From Rhizophagus irregularis (lineage: Eukaryota; Glomeromycota; Glomeromycetes; Glomerales; Glomeraceae), in NCBI RefSeq assembly GCF_026210795.1, contig NC_089443.1:930001-994000 (forward strand): a stretch of 64,000 bases of DNA, given 5' to 3'. The number at the start of each line of letters is the position of its first letter. The first letter of the stretch is position 1. The notes beneath the pieces were generated by a model, which saw nothing but the letters and a program-made list of their open reading frames with translations, was not told where the DNA came from and made no database searches. The translations under genes were made by a program, and so were the position numbers. This document shows positions 34,401-45,593 of this stretch, piece by piece.

Positions 34401-37400
34401 GTAAGTTATTTATTTAATTCTATTATTACTTATTTATATAAATATTTACATATAATTAAACTAACTAAATTCTTTATTTAAAAAATTATTTTATAATTTC
34501 TCTAGTTGGTAAGTTATAAGTTATTTGTTTAATTTTATTATTACTTATTTATATAATATTTACATATAATTTAAACTAACTAAATTCAAATTATTTTGTA
34601 ATTTCTTTAGTTGGTAAGTTATAAATTATTTATTTAATTCTATTATTACCTATTTATATAATAATCACATATAATTTAAACTAACCAATTTCTTTATTTA
34701 AAAATTATTTAATAATATAGGGAGTAAGTTATTTATTTAATTCTAATATTATTTATTTATATAATATTTACATATAATTTAAACTAACTAAATTCTTTAT
34801 TTAAAAAATTATTTAAATAATATAGAGAGTAAGTTATTTATTTATACTATTATTACTTATTTATATAATATTTTTAATATAATTTAAACTAACTTAAATT
34901 CACATTATTTTGTAATTTCTTTAGTTGGTAAGTTGTAAATTATTTATTTAATTCTATTATTATTTATTTATATAATAATCACATATAATTTAAACTAACT
35001 AATTTCTTTATTTAAAAAATTGTTTAATAATATAGGGCGTAAGTTATTTATTTAATTCTATTATTAGTTATTTATATTATATTTAATTACATATAATTTA
35101 AACTAGTAACTAAATTCTTTATCTAAAAAATAATTTAATAATATAGAGAGTAAGTTATTCATTTAATTCTATTATTATTTATTTATACAATATTTACATA
35201 TAATTTAAACTAACTAATTTCTTTATTTAAAAAATTATTTAAATAATATAGGGAGTAAGTTATTCATCTAATTCTATTATTAATTATTTATATAATATTT
35301 AACCTAACTAATTCTTTATTTAAAAAATTATTTAAATAATATAGGGAGTAAGTTATTTATTTATTTAATTCTATTACTACTTATTTATATAATATTTACT
35401 ATATAATTTATATAATTTAAAATAACTAAATTCTTTATTTAAAAAATTATTTTATAATTTCTCTAGTTGGTAAGTTATAAGTTATTTATTTAATTCTATT
35501 ATTACTTATTTGTATAATATTTACATATAATTTAAACTAACTAAATTCCTTATTTAAAAAATTATTTTGCAATTTCTTTAGTTGGTAAGTCATAAGTTAT
35601 TTATTTTATAATATTTACATATAATTCAAACTAACTAAACTCTTTATTTAAAAATTATTTAAATAATATAGCTTGTAAGTTATTTATTTAATTCTATTAT
35701 CACTTTATTTATATAATATTTACATATAATTTAAACTAACTAAATTCTTTATAATTTCTCTAGTTGGTAAGTTATAAGTTATTTATTTAAGAAAAAATTT
35801 ATTTCTTCACCGGTGATTTACGTCATACCGATCATTTGCCGATCATTTCAAAAAATGTAATTTTTGACGAAAAAAATTTATAGCTTTGTATACCCTTCAA
35901 AATCATAATTTATGAGTAATTTTGCCTGTTCAACAAATTTACTTAATACCTTAAGAAAGATTATAAATACCATTTTTGATATTTTTAACAATTTATGACT
36001 TGTGGTGAGGAATATCGAATCTCACCCAGGGTGAGATTACTTATTTATATAATATTTACATATAATTCAAACTAACTAAATTTTTTATTTAAAAAATATT
36101 TAATAATATAGAACGTAAGTTATTTATTTAATTCTATTATTACTTATTTATATAATATTCACATCTCTTTATTTATAAAATTATTTAATAATATAGCTTG
36201 TAAGTCATTTGTTGTTTTTGTTGTTATATATTTTATACAACATTTTACTTGTAACTGAATTCTTTCATTTAATAATTCCCATTTTTTAGTTGGTAAGTTG
36301 TAAATTATAGATTATTATTATATATATTTATACAAAAGCTAAACCATCTGTTATATTGAATTCCCTATTTAAATTTTAGAGTAAGTGTTAATTCTAATTT
36401 TAAATTTTATATGAATTTTAATATAAACTTTAATATAATTCTAATTATTTAATATTTATAGATTTGGAAAAAGTGGAAATTCAATTATAGATGATTTTAT
36501 TTTGAAAAGACACTTAAAATGGATTCCTTATAATAAATTTAAAAATGTTGAATATCTCAATGAAGGAGGATTTGGTATTATATTTAAAGCTAATCGGTTA
36601 AATGATGCAGATGAAGAAGTAATTCTTAAATGTCACAAGAATTTAAACGAAAATTTATATGAATTTTTAAATGAAGTATGATAGTATGTTATTAAATTTT
36701 TTAATTTAAATCATAATTTAACTATATTAATATATTATTATTATTTTTTTCATAGTGGGAATATCATGAAAAGTGTTTGGATTCAGATAATATTATTAAT
36801 TTTTATGGATTTACAAAAGATCCAAATACTTCAAAATATATGGTAGTAATGGATTATGCAAACAAGGGTAATTTAAGAGGAAATTTAACAGGAATAATCA
36901 AAAATAATTGGAATCAAAAATTATATATGTTGTATGAAATTATTTCTGGACTTAATGAGATACATGGAAATAAACTTATTCATTGTGATTTTCATGATGG
37001 CAATATTTTAAATCACAATTATGAGAATAACGATAAAATTTATATTAGTGATTTAGGATTATGTCAACCTGTAAAATCATTCTTGCAAAAGTATGATATT
37101 TATGGTGTTATACCATTTATGGCACCTGAAGTTTTAAGAGGCAAATCTTATACTCCAGCTAGTGATATATATAGTTTTTCTATGATTATGTGGGAATTTA
37201 CATCTGGAGTGCCGCCATTTAATGATAAAGCACATGATCTTCATCTTAGTTTAAGTATTTGTAAAGGTGAACGTCCTGGAATTATTGAAAATACTCCACA
37301 ATGTTATGTAAATTTGATGAAAAAATGTTGGAATGAAGATCCATTAAAAAGGCCATCTGCATCAGAAGTGAGATATGTTATTAAAAATTGGATTTTCCGT

Positions 37401-37646
37401 CCTTATAATGAAGAATTAAAAAGTAACATTATGGAATTTATAAATGCACCGATTAGGAAGCACAACAATCTTGCTACTGAATCTCATCCACAAGCATGTT
37501 ATACAAGTCGCTTACTTGATTTTACTAGTAAAAAATTGAATGAAATTCTTGTAAGTGAAGATTCACAAGCTTATAATGCAAGTTATTCTTCTACTGGTAT
37601 AACTGAAGATTTAAATGATTGCATAATTAAAGTTATGAATAATTAG
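31444..37646 (+). CDS. TKL kinase with a 44-microexon linker (48 predicted exons)
   Basis: A kinase of the Rhizophagus TKL type, about 464 aa if spliced as predicted. Exons 31444-31465 (MAHSNDK) and 31552-31689 encode an acidic head with EESGIGEFEESG-like repeats, leaving in phase 1. Then come 43 exons of exactly 3 nt (31812 to 36292) and one of 1 nt (A, 36380). Finally 36462-36675 and 36756-37646 encode the kinase: NEGGFG near residue 130, VILKCHK lysine, HCDFHDGNIL near 244 (HRD replaced by HCD), SDLGL near 267, MAPEVL, DIYSFSMIMWE and the closing RP. The kinase exon must be entered in phase 2, which 43 triplets plus one base supply; skipping the array shifts the frame into a stop. The predicted linker of 44 codons (residues 54-97) has no stop and is rich in Arg/Lys. 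Splicing is inferred from motifs. Confidence 0.75.
31690..36461 (+). repeat. Tandem array of introns separated by 3-nt exons
   Basis: About 44 degenerate units of roughly 107 bp. Each carries GTAAGT near its start, the motif AAACTAACTAA (CTAAC branch-type) about 40-50 nt before its end, and TAG or similar at its end. Between each AG and the next GTAAGT lie exactly three bases. Triplets begin at 31812, 31909, 32024, 32104, 32181, 32260, 32365, 32459, 32567, 32673, 32766, 32870, 32976, 33064, 33171, 33290, 33394, 33489, 33590, 33691, 33792, 33898, 34003, 34103, 34198, 34294, 34398, 34506, 34611, 34721, 34826, 34925, 35036, 35147, 35252, 35345, 35467, 35582, 35672, 35764, 36112, 36197 and 36290. 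Counts: TTG 10, GGA 9, AGA 4, AGC, TGC and CTT 3 each, TTA and AAC 2 each, seven singletons. A single A at 36380 follows. Confidence 0.85.
35791..36034. mobile_element. Small insertion inside one intron of the array
   Basis: The repeat unit after the triplet at 35764 is interrupted after TTATTTATTTAA and resumes at ACTTATTTATATAATATT. About 244 bp are inserted. The insert carries TTCACCGGTGATTTACG near its left end and CTCACCCAGGGTGAGATT near its right end (partly inverted). It also has GATCATTTGCCGATCATTT, a motif shared with the Mutator-like elements at 22756 and 48981. Without it the spacing to the next triplet would be about 104 nt, the array norm. Boundaries are approximate. Confidence 0.6.
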
Positions 37647-39400
37647 GTATGTTAATATAATGTATAATCAAAAATTAATCTTGCAAATTACTGTACTTAT
37701 GTAAAATTAATTAATTTATTTAATTATTTAGATATTAAAACAAATAAAATTAACTAATTATTGTGTTTTAAAGAAGATTTATTGTAGTTTTAAGTAATAT
37801 TTAATATCATGTATTCAACAAAAATTGTTCTTTATTTTATTCTTTTTAGATTTATTTAAACACTAAGGCAGAGTAGTGAAATATTTTAAAGATTCTTAGT
37901 TTGTAATTTAAATAATTCATTTTTTTTTAAATATTAAATATATATGTTCTCTTAGAATTATTTAAACACTAGGGATAGATTAGTAAATATTTTACAAATT
38001 TCTTAGTTTGTAATTTAAATAAATATTTCTTTTTATAACTTTCAATGTAAATATCAGAATAATAATAAGTGTATAAAACCATTTTCAATGTAAAAGTAAA
38101 TAATATAAAATTTATTATATAGCCGATTGTATTTATTTTATATTTATTTTTAATATTGATTATTTAAAGCCTGCAAGAAATCATATTATTAAGACAAGAC
38201 ATTTTTGTTATGCATAACTATACATAATTATTTTGACTTTATAATCATTGACAGATAATTCAAATGGTCAAATTGAAAATATTTTTTAGAACTTTTTCGT
38301 TTAACAATATTTGTAAAATAGTCATTTACGAATTTATTATTGATTTTTTCTTTCAGATCATATTAACATTTCCTAATAAGATGCATATTAAAAATATTCA
38401 GCACGACCAGGAAAATGACAAAAAGCATTTATATTTGCCTATTCAATTTGGAAGGTTATTTTATCTTGTAAGCTAATTTCAAATAAATCTTTTTAATAAT
38501 CTTGAGTTCTTGACATTTTACATTTGGTAATTGATCAAAAAATTTTTTTTTAACACTAAGATTGTAAGTCAATTTATTAAAGTAATAAAGTAAGCAGTAC
38601 ATAACCATTGATACAAAAAATTTACAAACTAAAAAGAACTACTGACTCCCTTATCTACCATGATAGTAAACTACCCAGACAGAATGGGTGGCAAGTATAA
38701 TTGTAAAAATAACGTAGGCATATAAATTATAATGAGCAATAAAAGTAAAGAAAGAAATTAAGTATTAAAGAACACAAAAAATTTTTCAACCTGATATCAG
38801 TGTATAATTTTAAAATTCCAACTGAATGGAAATCATAATTGGAATAAAATAAATGAAAATATTAAAAAAAATTATAAGTGTTACTATTTCTAAGCAAAAT
38901 AAAAAATATAAATACTATCAAAATTTCTATAAATCTAGGAAAGACACTCCAAATATAGTCAAGTTCCTCGTAAACAATTTACTATAATTTGTCAGAAAAG
39001 ATTCCCATTCGATGTATGTTAGCATCTCATGGACTGCGCCAGAAAAAAATAAAGACGAATTTCAAATTCTTCAAACTCCTTATTATTATGGCTTGGAAGC
39101 ATATACTGTAAATTGATGATAAAAGCCATAAAACTATGGAGATTAACCCTTGTATAACAGCTTTCATTATTTTACCTTCTAATAATATGGAATATAACAG
39201 ATAAAGTTTGTTCACATTTTAATTTCACTTCCTTTTTTCTTTTTTCTTTACGTGTTCCTCCTATTCTTTAGCTCGACTTTATCTATTCTTTATAAGTAAA
39301 GCAACCAAATATATTAATCATTTTATCAAACACCACAAAATCATCAAAAGCCAAATAAACTGATATAACGTGATGAATAATGATATTCTCCTTATGACAT
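37647..39400. other. 3' flank and intergenic DNA
   Basis: Following the TAG at 37644-37646, two similar blocks (TTATTTAAACACTAAGGCAGA near 37852 and TTATTTAAACACTAGGGATAGA near 37960) with shared downstream text indicate a small degenerate duplication. Nothing coding is supported in the rest. Confidence 0.45.
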
Positions 39401-39408
39401 CTGGAAAT

Positions 39409-39619
39409 TAAGGTTGGTTGCCGTAAGTAACTATTTTTATATATCGAAATCGAATAATCGAATTACAACCTTTAGCAATTGTAATATTATAAACGTAAGC
39501 TGTAAATTGGCTGTAAATACTACACCATCGTGGTTAGCTAAAAGATGGTAATTCTGATTTACAACTGTTATATTTACTTGACTTTTGGACTTACAACTAT
39601 TTACGGAGACCAACACTAC
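39409..39619. mobile_element. hAT-type MITE, 211 bp, with 8-bp TSD
   Basis: Ends TAAGGTTGGTTGCCGTAA at the left and, complemented, TAGTGTTGGTCTCCGTAA at the right (14 of 18 match). The 8-bp repeat CTGGAAAT lies directly outside both ends (39401-39408 and 39620-39627). These are hAT features. No coding capacity. Confidence 0.75.
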
Positions 39620-39627
39620 TGGAAATA

Positions 39628-41040
39628 GTAATTACGAAAGGAATTACAATTGGTCAATGGTAGAATTATTTCTTATTAAGCTCTTAATTAACTCCAAAGA
39701 TTAAAAAGAAATTTGGCACCCTTTGAATTTGTTTTGTCAAATCCAAAAAATTTACTGTATCGTCAAATTTAATTTGATTGGAGAAGATATTTTAGCATTC
39801 TTAAAAGTTTCATGTAAATTATTGGTTTGTTCGATTAAGGTGAAGCTGAGCTTATGTTGTTTCTTGTGTCATAATAATCATGTCAAAAAAAAAAAATTAA
39901 TTTATTGAAAAAAAAAAACTTGTTAATTTGGCATATGCTGTATTTCACTTTTTAGGCTTGCAAAAGTCTATCGCGGTACTTGGATATAAATACAGTATTT
40001 CATACTTCTAATAAATACTGTGCATCAAAATAAAAATATTTTTATTGAAAATTATTTTGCAGAATATAAACCATTGAAATTATCAATTATTAAATAATAA
40101 GTTTAGTACTTTAAGAAATTGTAGCAATTAAACGTGTAAGTGAATATACTGTATATGTACAGTATATATAAGTATGAATAATTATGAATAATTATAATTT
40201 AATAAGCTGTATAGAATGAGTACATAGTAAAGTAGTATGGTACGATATGATATAATAAGTAAGGTATATTAATTATGTACAGGTACGATACCAATCGTAT
40301 CGAAATTCCATAGGAATTACAATATCATATGGGTATGATTAATCACATTACAGTCGTATTATAGTAGACAAAATAAATACTAATTTATACAAAATTCCCT
40401 TTTTAAAATTTTTAATGGTAAGTTTTAAATTAAATTAATAAAAAAGAAAAAATGTTATAGGTATTATATTTTATTAGGTGACTTCGTACCGTACCTGTAA
40501 GTTTAGTTGTTAATAATCAATAATTTTATTTTAAACGTAACTAGTTAACGGTAATGATGAAATTTTTATATAACTAGCCAGTATTTTTTTTTGTTTCAGT
40601 ACCCACCACAGAACACGGGACTGACGGGGACAAAATTTGAGCGTATTAATTAATAGCATCACGGGATCAACGATCAGGGATTGGAGCATATTATTTTTTA
40701 ATATTAAAATAATTAAAGATCGTAAATTTTAGAAATGTAAGAATGCATTTGTTTATACGAGATTATCATAAATGTTGTAAATCATCATTAGAATAATGAA
40801 GAAAAATAAATTGTTTCATTTGATGTATTGTTTTAATTTTATTTATTATTTAAAAAAAAATACAATAAATTAAAAATTAATGTGAAAAATTTTATATATT
40901 TAATAAAGGAAAATAAGTTTAATGCAATCTCCGATACCTTTTTTGTTTATTATTGACTTTTTTATGCTCAGCAATTATATGGTTAAAAATATATATATAT
41001 ATATATTTTTAAAAAAGAATAAGAAAATAAATTTTATTAT
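39628..41040. other. Intergenic DNA with a short palindrome
   Basis: Contains a hairpin-forming palindrome at 40144-40167 (ATATACTGTA, four-base loop, TACAGTATAT), GTACG/CGTAC-rich stretches around 40.24-40.50 kb, and an AT microsatellite near 40990. No gene is supported. Confidence 0.45.
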
Positions 41041-41844
41041 TTAAGTTTCACTAGAGGTTTCGTTTTGGGTCATGGTTGGAAGGGGGTTTTCTTGTAATGC
41101 GGATGCTAGTGATTGGCTTCGAGTCTTCCTGGTGGAAGATAGTTGTGAAAGTGTAACACGACCTCTTTTTAAACGTGGTGTAGATCCTCTTGGTGTACGA
41201 GGTGTGTTCCTTGAACTTGTTGACTCTTGGTTCAACCATGGTAGATTAATGGATTGAGCAGACGTATTAGGTCGGTTGCTAGAAATTAGTGATATATCAT
41301 CTAATTTCAAGATATGTTTCCCAGGTATAGACTCTTCAGTTGTGCTGGTATCTATGATGGATTCTTGATAATAGAGTAGGCCTGATAAAATTGCCATCGT
41401 AGATCTCATGGTTTGATTGATAGAATTAGTTTTATTGGCCAAATAATTAATATTTGAATTATGTCTCATCTCTAACCAAAAATCCTTTGGTTCTCTATTT
41501 CCAAGATTTTCTTCCACGTGAAAGTCAAGAACAGATTCGTCACATACATTTTTAACAGTTTGAGTGGTCAAACCCGTCACCATTATGTTTATGCCTACAG
41601 CTGGCATCATATCAAAATCAAGACTTGGCATAGGTTTAATGGATGTAGCGTTGACCTATTAATTCAATTTTTTCAAAATTAATAATTTGATACTAATTTT
41701 TATTTTATTTTAATTTTTGTTTTTTGAACTAAAAATAAGTAACATTACCGTGTACCATCCATTGCAGGCAATAAATTTACCTCTCAAGTAAATTACCTGG
41801 CCATTTTCAAATTCTTCGATTTGTGTATCAATTTCTTTATCCAT
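41041..41844 (-). CDS. Unrecognised 236-aa protein, possible OB-fold N-terminus
   Basis: Two exons: complement 41749-41844 (ATG at 41844, GTAATG donor, phase 0) and 41041-41655 after a 93-nt intron. The N-terminal 110 residues (QVIYLRGKFIACNGWYT, MPAVGINIMVTGLTTQTVK, LGNREPKDFWLEMRH) look like a compact mostly-beta domain. The pattern resembles small OB-fold-like proteins repeated in Rhizophagus, but that is only an impression. The C-terminal 70 residues are basic and Ser/Thr/Pro-rich with TP-R motifs (RNTPRTPRGSTPRLKRGR), suggesting a phosphorylated, possibly nuclear or nucleic-acid-binding tail. Frame, intron and codon use look intact. The function is unknown. Confidence 0.65.
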
Positions 41845-43760
41845 AGAACAGTCAAATAAAAGTCACGAAAAAAAAATTTGTTTTTATACCAGTTTTTTTA
41901 CATGAATTTATTCGATTTATTTATTTATGTAAATGTAAAAATTATGAAATTATGAAATTTGATTGAGTAAATGAGTAAAAAAAAAGAGATAGGAAACAAA
42001 TAAAGATCAGTTTTTTTTCTTTGATTTAAATTATTTTTTTTATGAATAAATAAATTTTATACTGGAAAATATATTGATTGATTGAGTAATGTGTAAAATT
42101 TTTATGAAGAAAAAATAATTTTTACGAAATATATTTTTCGTAATAATTTTTGTAATAAGTTAATTTTGAAAAATTTTTATGAAAAAAATAAATTTTATAT
42201 TGCAGTAATATATGGGTTTATTTATTTTTACATAAATTGACAAATTTTATATTATATAATACAGTATATATTGAGTAATACGTAAAATTTTCTTTATTTT
42301 ATTTTTTGTAAATATTGCATAATACATTGAGTAATTTTTTATATATGAAGACAATGAAGAAAATTTTTTTGATTTGTTGAATAAATTGATAAATTATATT
42401 AGGTATAAAATAAAATTTTTTTTTTTGCGTAAGTAAATATTGCGTAATACGTAGAGTAACCCAAAATTTTTTTTTTTTAAAATGAAAAAAAATGAAGGAA
42501 AAAAAATATATATAGCCCATCGGTTCATAAGGAGGGAGGGTGGGCGTTATACTCTTAGATTTAGGATTCATTATTCTTATTATTAAATCTATAATCTAAA
42601 ATCTAAGATATTAAATTCGCAGGCAAACTTTTCGTGTTGATCACAACCAAAAAAGAGTATACTTTGCAAGTGTTTTGATGATCGTTTGACCGGGAGTCTA
42701 TGGGGCACATTATTTTAAAAAATATAAAAAAAAATTGTACCACTATATTTCAGAGAGTACGACAGATTACCGAATAGGAAAAGGCTATTGTCTGTTTTTT
42801 ACTCTACGATAAAGATAATATATGACGATAAAAAAACTACGGTAAATATTTTTGTAATTCGTAAACATGTTTAATTTATGATCAAATAACCTACTTGGAA
42901 CACTTCTATATCATCAGTATCAAAATTTCATATCAGGATAATCATTTGGATATGACCAAATTGTAATCTATCGTTAGAACACCACATTGCATATTGTGGA
43001 TTAATAACCCTACCAATTATGCCTATATTAATATTTTATAAACTATATGTTGTCGACCTAAATGTGTTCCTCATATTCCAATCTAACCTCCAATTATCTG
43101 ATTGAATTTCTCCTTTACCATCACATTTTGAATAAAGTTCTTTACAATGATAACTGCGTTTTGTACTTGATAACGGCTTCCATTTCCTAGTTATTATTCA
43201 ATTTTTAATTTTCACAAATGTATTAATAATATGATTCCAAATACAATTGCGAGCTAATTTATGATCATTAATTTTTATTTTATTTTATTTTATGTATATT
43301 GAATTCAGTTTATTTCATAATTACTATTGTTAGCTTATACGATTAGGGAAGTCAATTGGCGAAGGACTTGTTACGGCACAAAGATAAATTGTCCAAATAC
43401 AAGTTGATCCATGGCCAAGTTGACGCTTAATCAAATTGCCCATTGGAATTTCATATTATAAATAGCCTTCAAGATTGAGGAAGACAGGTTTTTCTTTTGA
43501 GAAGAGTATTAAATTTTTTGATTAAAAATTTTATAGAAAGTATTTGATAATATTGGGATTTACTACCGACAGAACGCTGGGTGAGAAACCTAGCTTAATA
43601 CATTTAAACTATTATCTTATATTTGTAAATTATTCTCTCAAATAATAATGTATGAAGAAATTAGCTTATATATATTTAATAAATATTGGCCAAAATTATA
43701 TTATTTTACGGTTAGATAGTCATTTATTTGATACAAATGATAAAAAATTTATGATTCACT
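41845..43760. other. Intergenic DNA
   Basis: Very AT-rich up to about 42.5 kb, then more mixed composition. ORFs here are low complexity. A partial inverted repeat of TCTTAGATTTAGGATT against AATCTAAAATCTAAGA lies at 42556-42608. Nothing else is recognised. Confidence 0.45.
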
Positions 43761-43775
43761 AATCTTTGTAATTTT

Positions 43776-44834
43776 GGGGAACTCTTTTTGCTCATGTCCA
43801 AAAATTTTAGGATGGAAAAAAAGGTGGAAGAGTTCACAAAGTGTATAGGAAAATTTGTTTTTAGGCACATTTCAACATCACCAACTATTTATTCACTACT
43901 TTATGAACCTTTTGATATAAGTTTTATTGGGTCCCGCTTAGTAGTTTTCAATTTTCTTGTTCACAAATATTATTTCTTTCTGTTGGCCAAAGGTAGTGAC
44001 CAAAAAAGGGCCAAGTAGGGTGAGGTGTTTGCTCCATAAAGGTATCAATGAGGTAATTGTTGTGGTCCAAATTTGCTGGCCATTTGCGACACCGCAGCAA
44101 GCAACGTGGAGATTGAGTAGATGATGAGATAGAGCCTTTTTCTCAAGTCATGTGAATTCACGTAAAAAGTTTTGAGATTAAAATATAAGGTTTCTTCGTA
44201 ATGATAGCTGTATTATTGGTTAGAGGTAACTGGACAAGCTGTTATGTTTTAAAAGGTTGGTGGTAAAACCGGAAAACTGTGAGCAGATATAAACTATGGG
44301 GAAGAAGATCTATCTGGATAAAGCTTTAGAGGAATTTCTCTATACAGCTGGCATATTTGTTCGGTAGGGTGGTTACTAAAGGTGGTGGATATGCACCGAA
44401 TGAGTGTATAAAGTCACTAGAGAAGATCGATACTGGATATTAGGAGTAATCTGTCGCTTAGCGGGATTCTTTTGGGGATTTTAAATAAATCGGTAACTAG
44501 TTTGTAGACTAATTTTTATTTTGTAGGATGGTCAATGAATGTTTGTTTGAGTTTAGTTTAGGCTAGTTTAGACTAGTGTCTGATGGCTCACTGTTTAGAA
44601 TGTGTCATATAGGTAGAAGGTTTTAGCTCTGTGGTCCTTTATTCTTTATTATTCTTTATTTATTGTTTATGGGTTCATTACGTAGCAGATAGTGGTACTA
44701 CAACTTTGTCGTATGGGACGAAGGTGAGGTAAAGTGGGAGGTACATGGTATGCACCAAATATAATGTTTTTTTTTCTGTTTGTATATTCTCTATCATATA
44801 AATAATAAAGTTATTCCTTTTATCCAAAAAAAAA
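43776..44834 (+). mobile_element. Poly(A)-tailed retroposon with 15-bp target duplication
   Basis: AATCTTTGTAATTTT stands directly before the element (43761-43775) and directly after its A-tail (44835-44849). The 1.06-kb insert starts GGGGAACTCTTTTTGCTC, is GC-richer than its surroundings, and ends TTATCCAAAAAAAAAA after an AATAATAAAG polyadenylation-like signal. A long target duplication plus a 3' A-tail is the signature of LINE-type reverse transcription. No reverse transcriptase motif is visible, so this is a 5'-truncated LINE, a SINE-like element or a retrocopy of a non-coding transcript. An open frame at 43788-44018 is not recognisable. Confidence 0.8.
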
Positions 44835-45066
44835 AATCTTTGTAATTTTAGACTTCCAGTTTTAAAATAAGCAAAACTCTAATATTAAATTTTTTTTCTA
44901 AAGTTGACTGAATATATACAGTTATTCATTGAGTAAAACGATTTTCAGTCAAAACTTTTGTATTAATTGACATGGGTATTAATTCACTAATTACGAAATA
45001 CTATTAAAAAAAATCGACTTAGTAAATTTTAATTTGGAATTACGAATCATATGATATGCATATTAT

Positions 45067-45467
45067 AGCGTAACCACCAAAAAAATTACCGGCACGTGAC
45101 CAAAATTTTGCGAAAATTAGATGATAAAATTTACCGAAAAAATTTCACGTTCTTGTTTTTCAAATAAAACTTATCAAAGCAATATGTAGTTTTTAAAATC
45201 AAATCCTACATGTATTTGCTTTTTCTACAAGCTTTACTTAGAGAAAAAATGGAGTTTTTGAATACCAATTTCTTAATAATGTCAACTTTTACAAAATCAA
45301 TAAAGTTAAAAATGGTATTTATAATCAATCAAACTTGCAAACATTCTTATATAAACAATGATTTTTTTAAAAAAAAAAAAACCAAAAATTTTAAGTTGCT
45401 CTAGACATTTTTAGTTATGATCGGCAAAATTTTTTATCACGTGCCAGTAATCTTACGTGGTTACGCT
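45067..45467. mobile_element. 401-bp inverted-repeat element in a kinase promoter
   Basis: Ends AGCGTAACCACC at the left and, complemented, AGCGTAACCACG at the right; both are followed inward by a CACGTG-containing block (GGCACGTGA and its inverse). The paralogous promoter upstream of 53145 has the flanking blocks (TTACGAATCATATGATATGC then TTTGTTTGTATTACATTACC) almost adjacent and lacks this DNA. That shows it was inserted after the gene duplication. It has no coding capacity; the superfamily is not clear because no target duplication is resolved. Confidence 0.75.
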
Positions 45468-45593
45468 GGGGATATTTGTTTGTTTGTATTACATTACCAA
45501 GAATTTATATATATTTAGTAAGTCCATAATAGAATTATTTTTTCTCTTAATTTTCTTTCTTGTACTTTATGATTACCAATATTAATATCAAAA

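Noticed and set aside
31690-36461. Array as a simple satellite, centromeric repeat or CRISPR-like array
   Set aside because: Units have variable length and text but invariant AG-NNN-GT spacing, lie between matching coding exons, and the total count plus the 1-nt exon gives the required phase. A satellite would not preserve that, and there are no CRISPR-like spacers.
41051-41257. Other-frame and antisense open frames over the 236-aa gene
   Set aside because: They overlap the supported frame and lack independent evidence.
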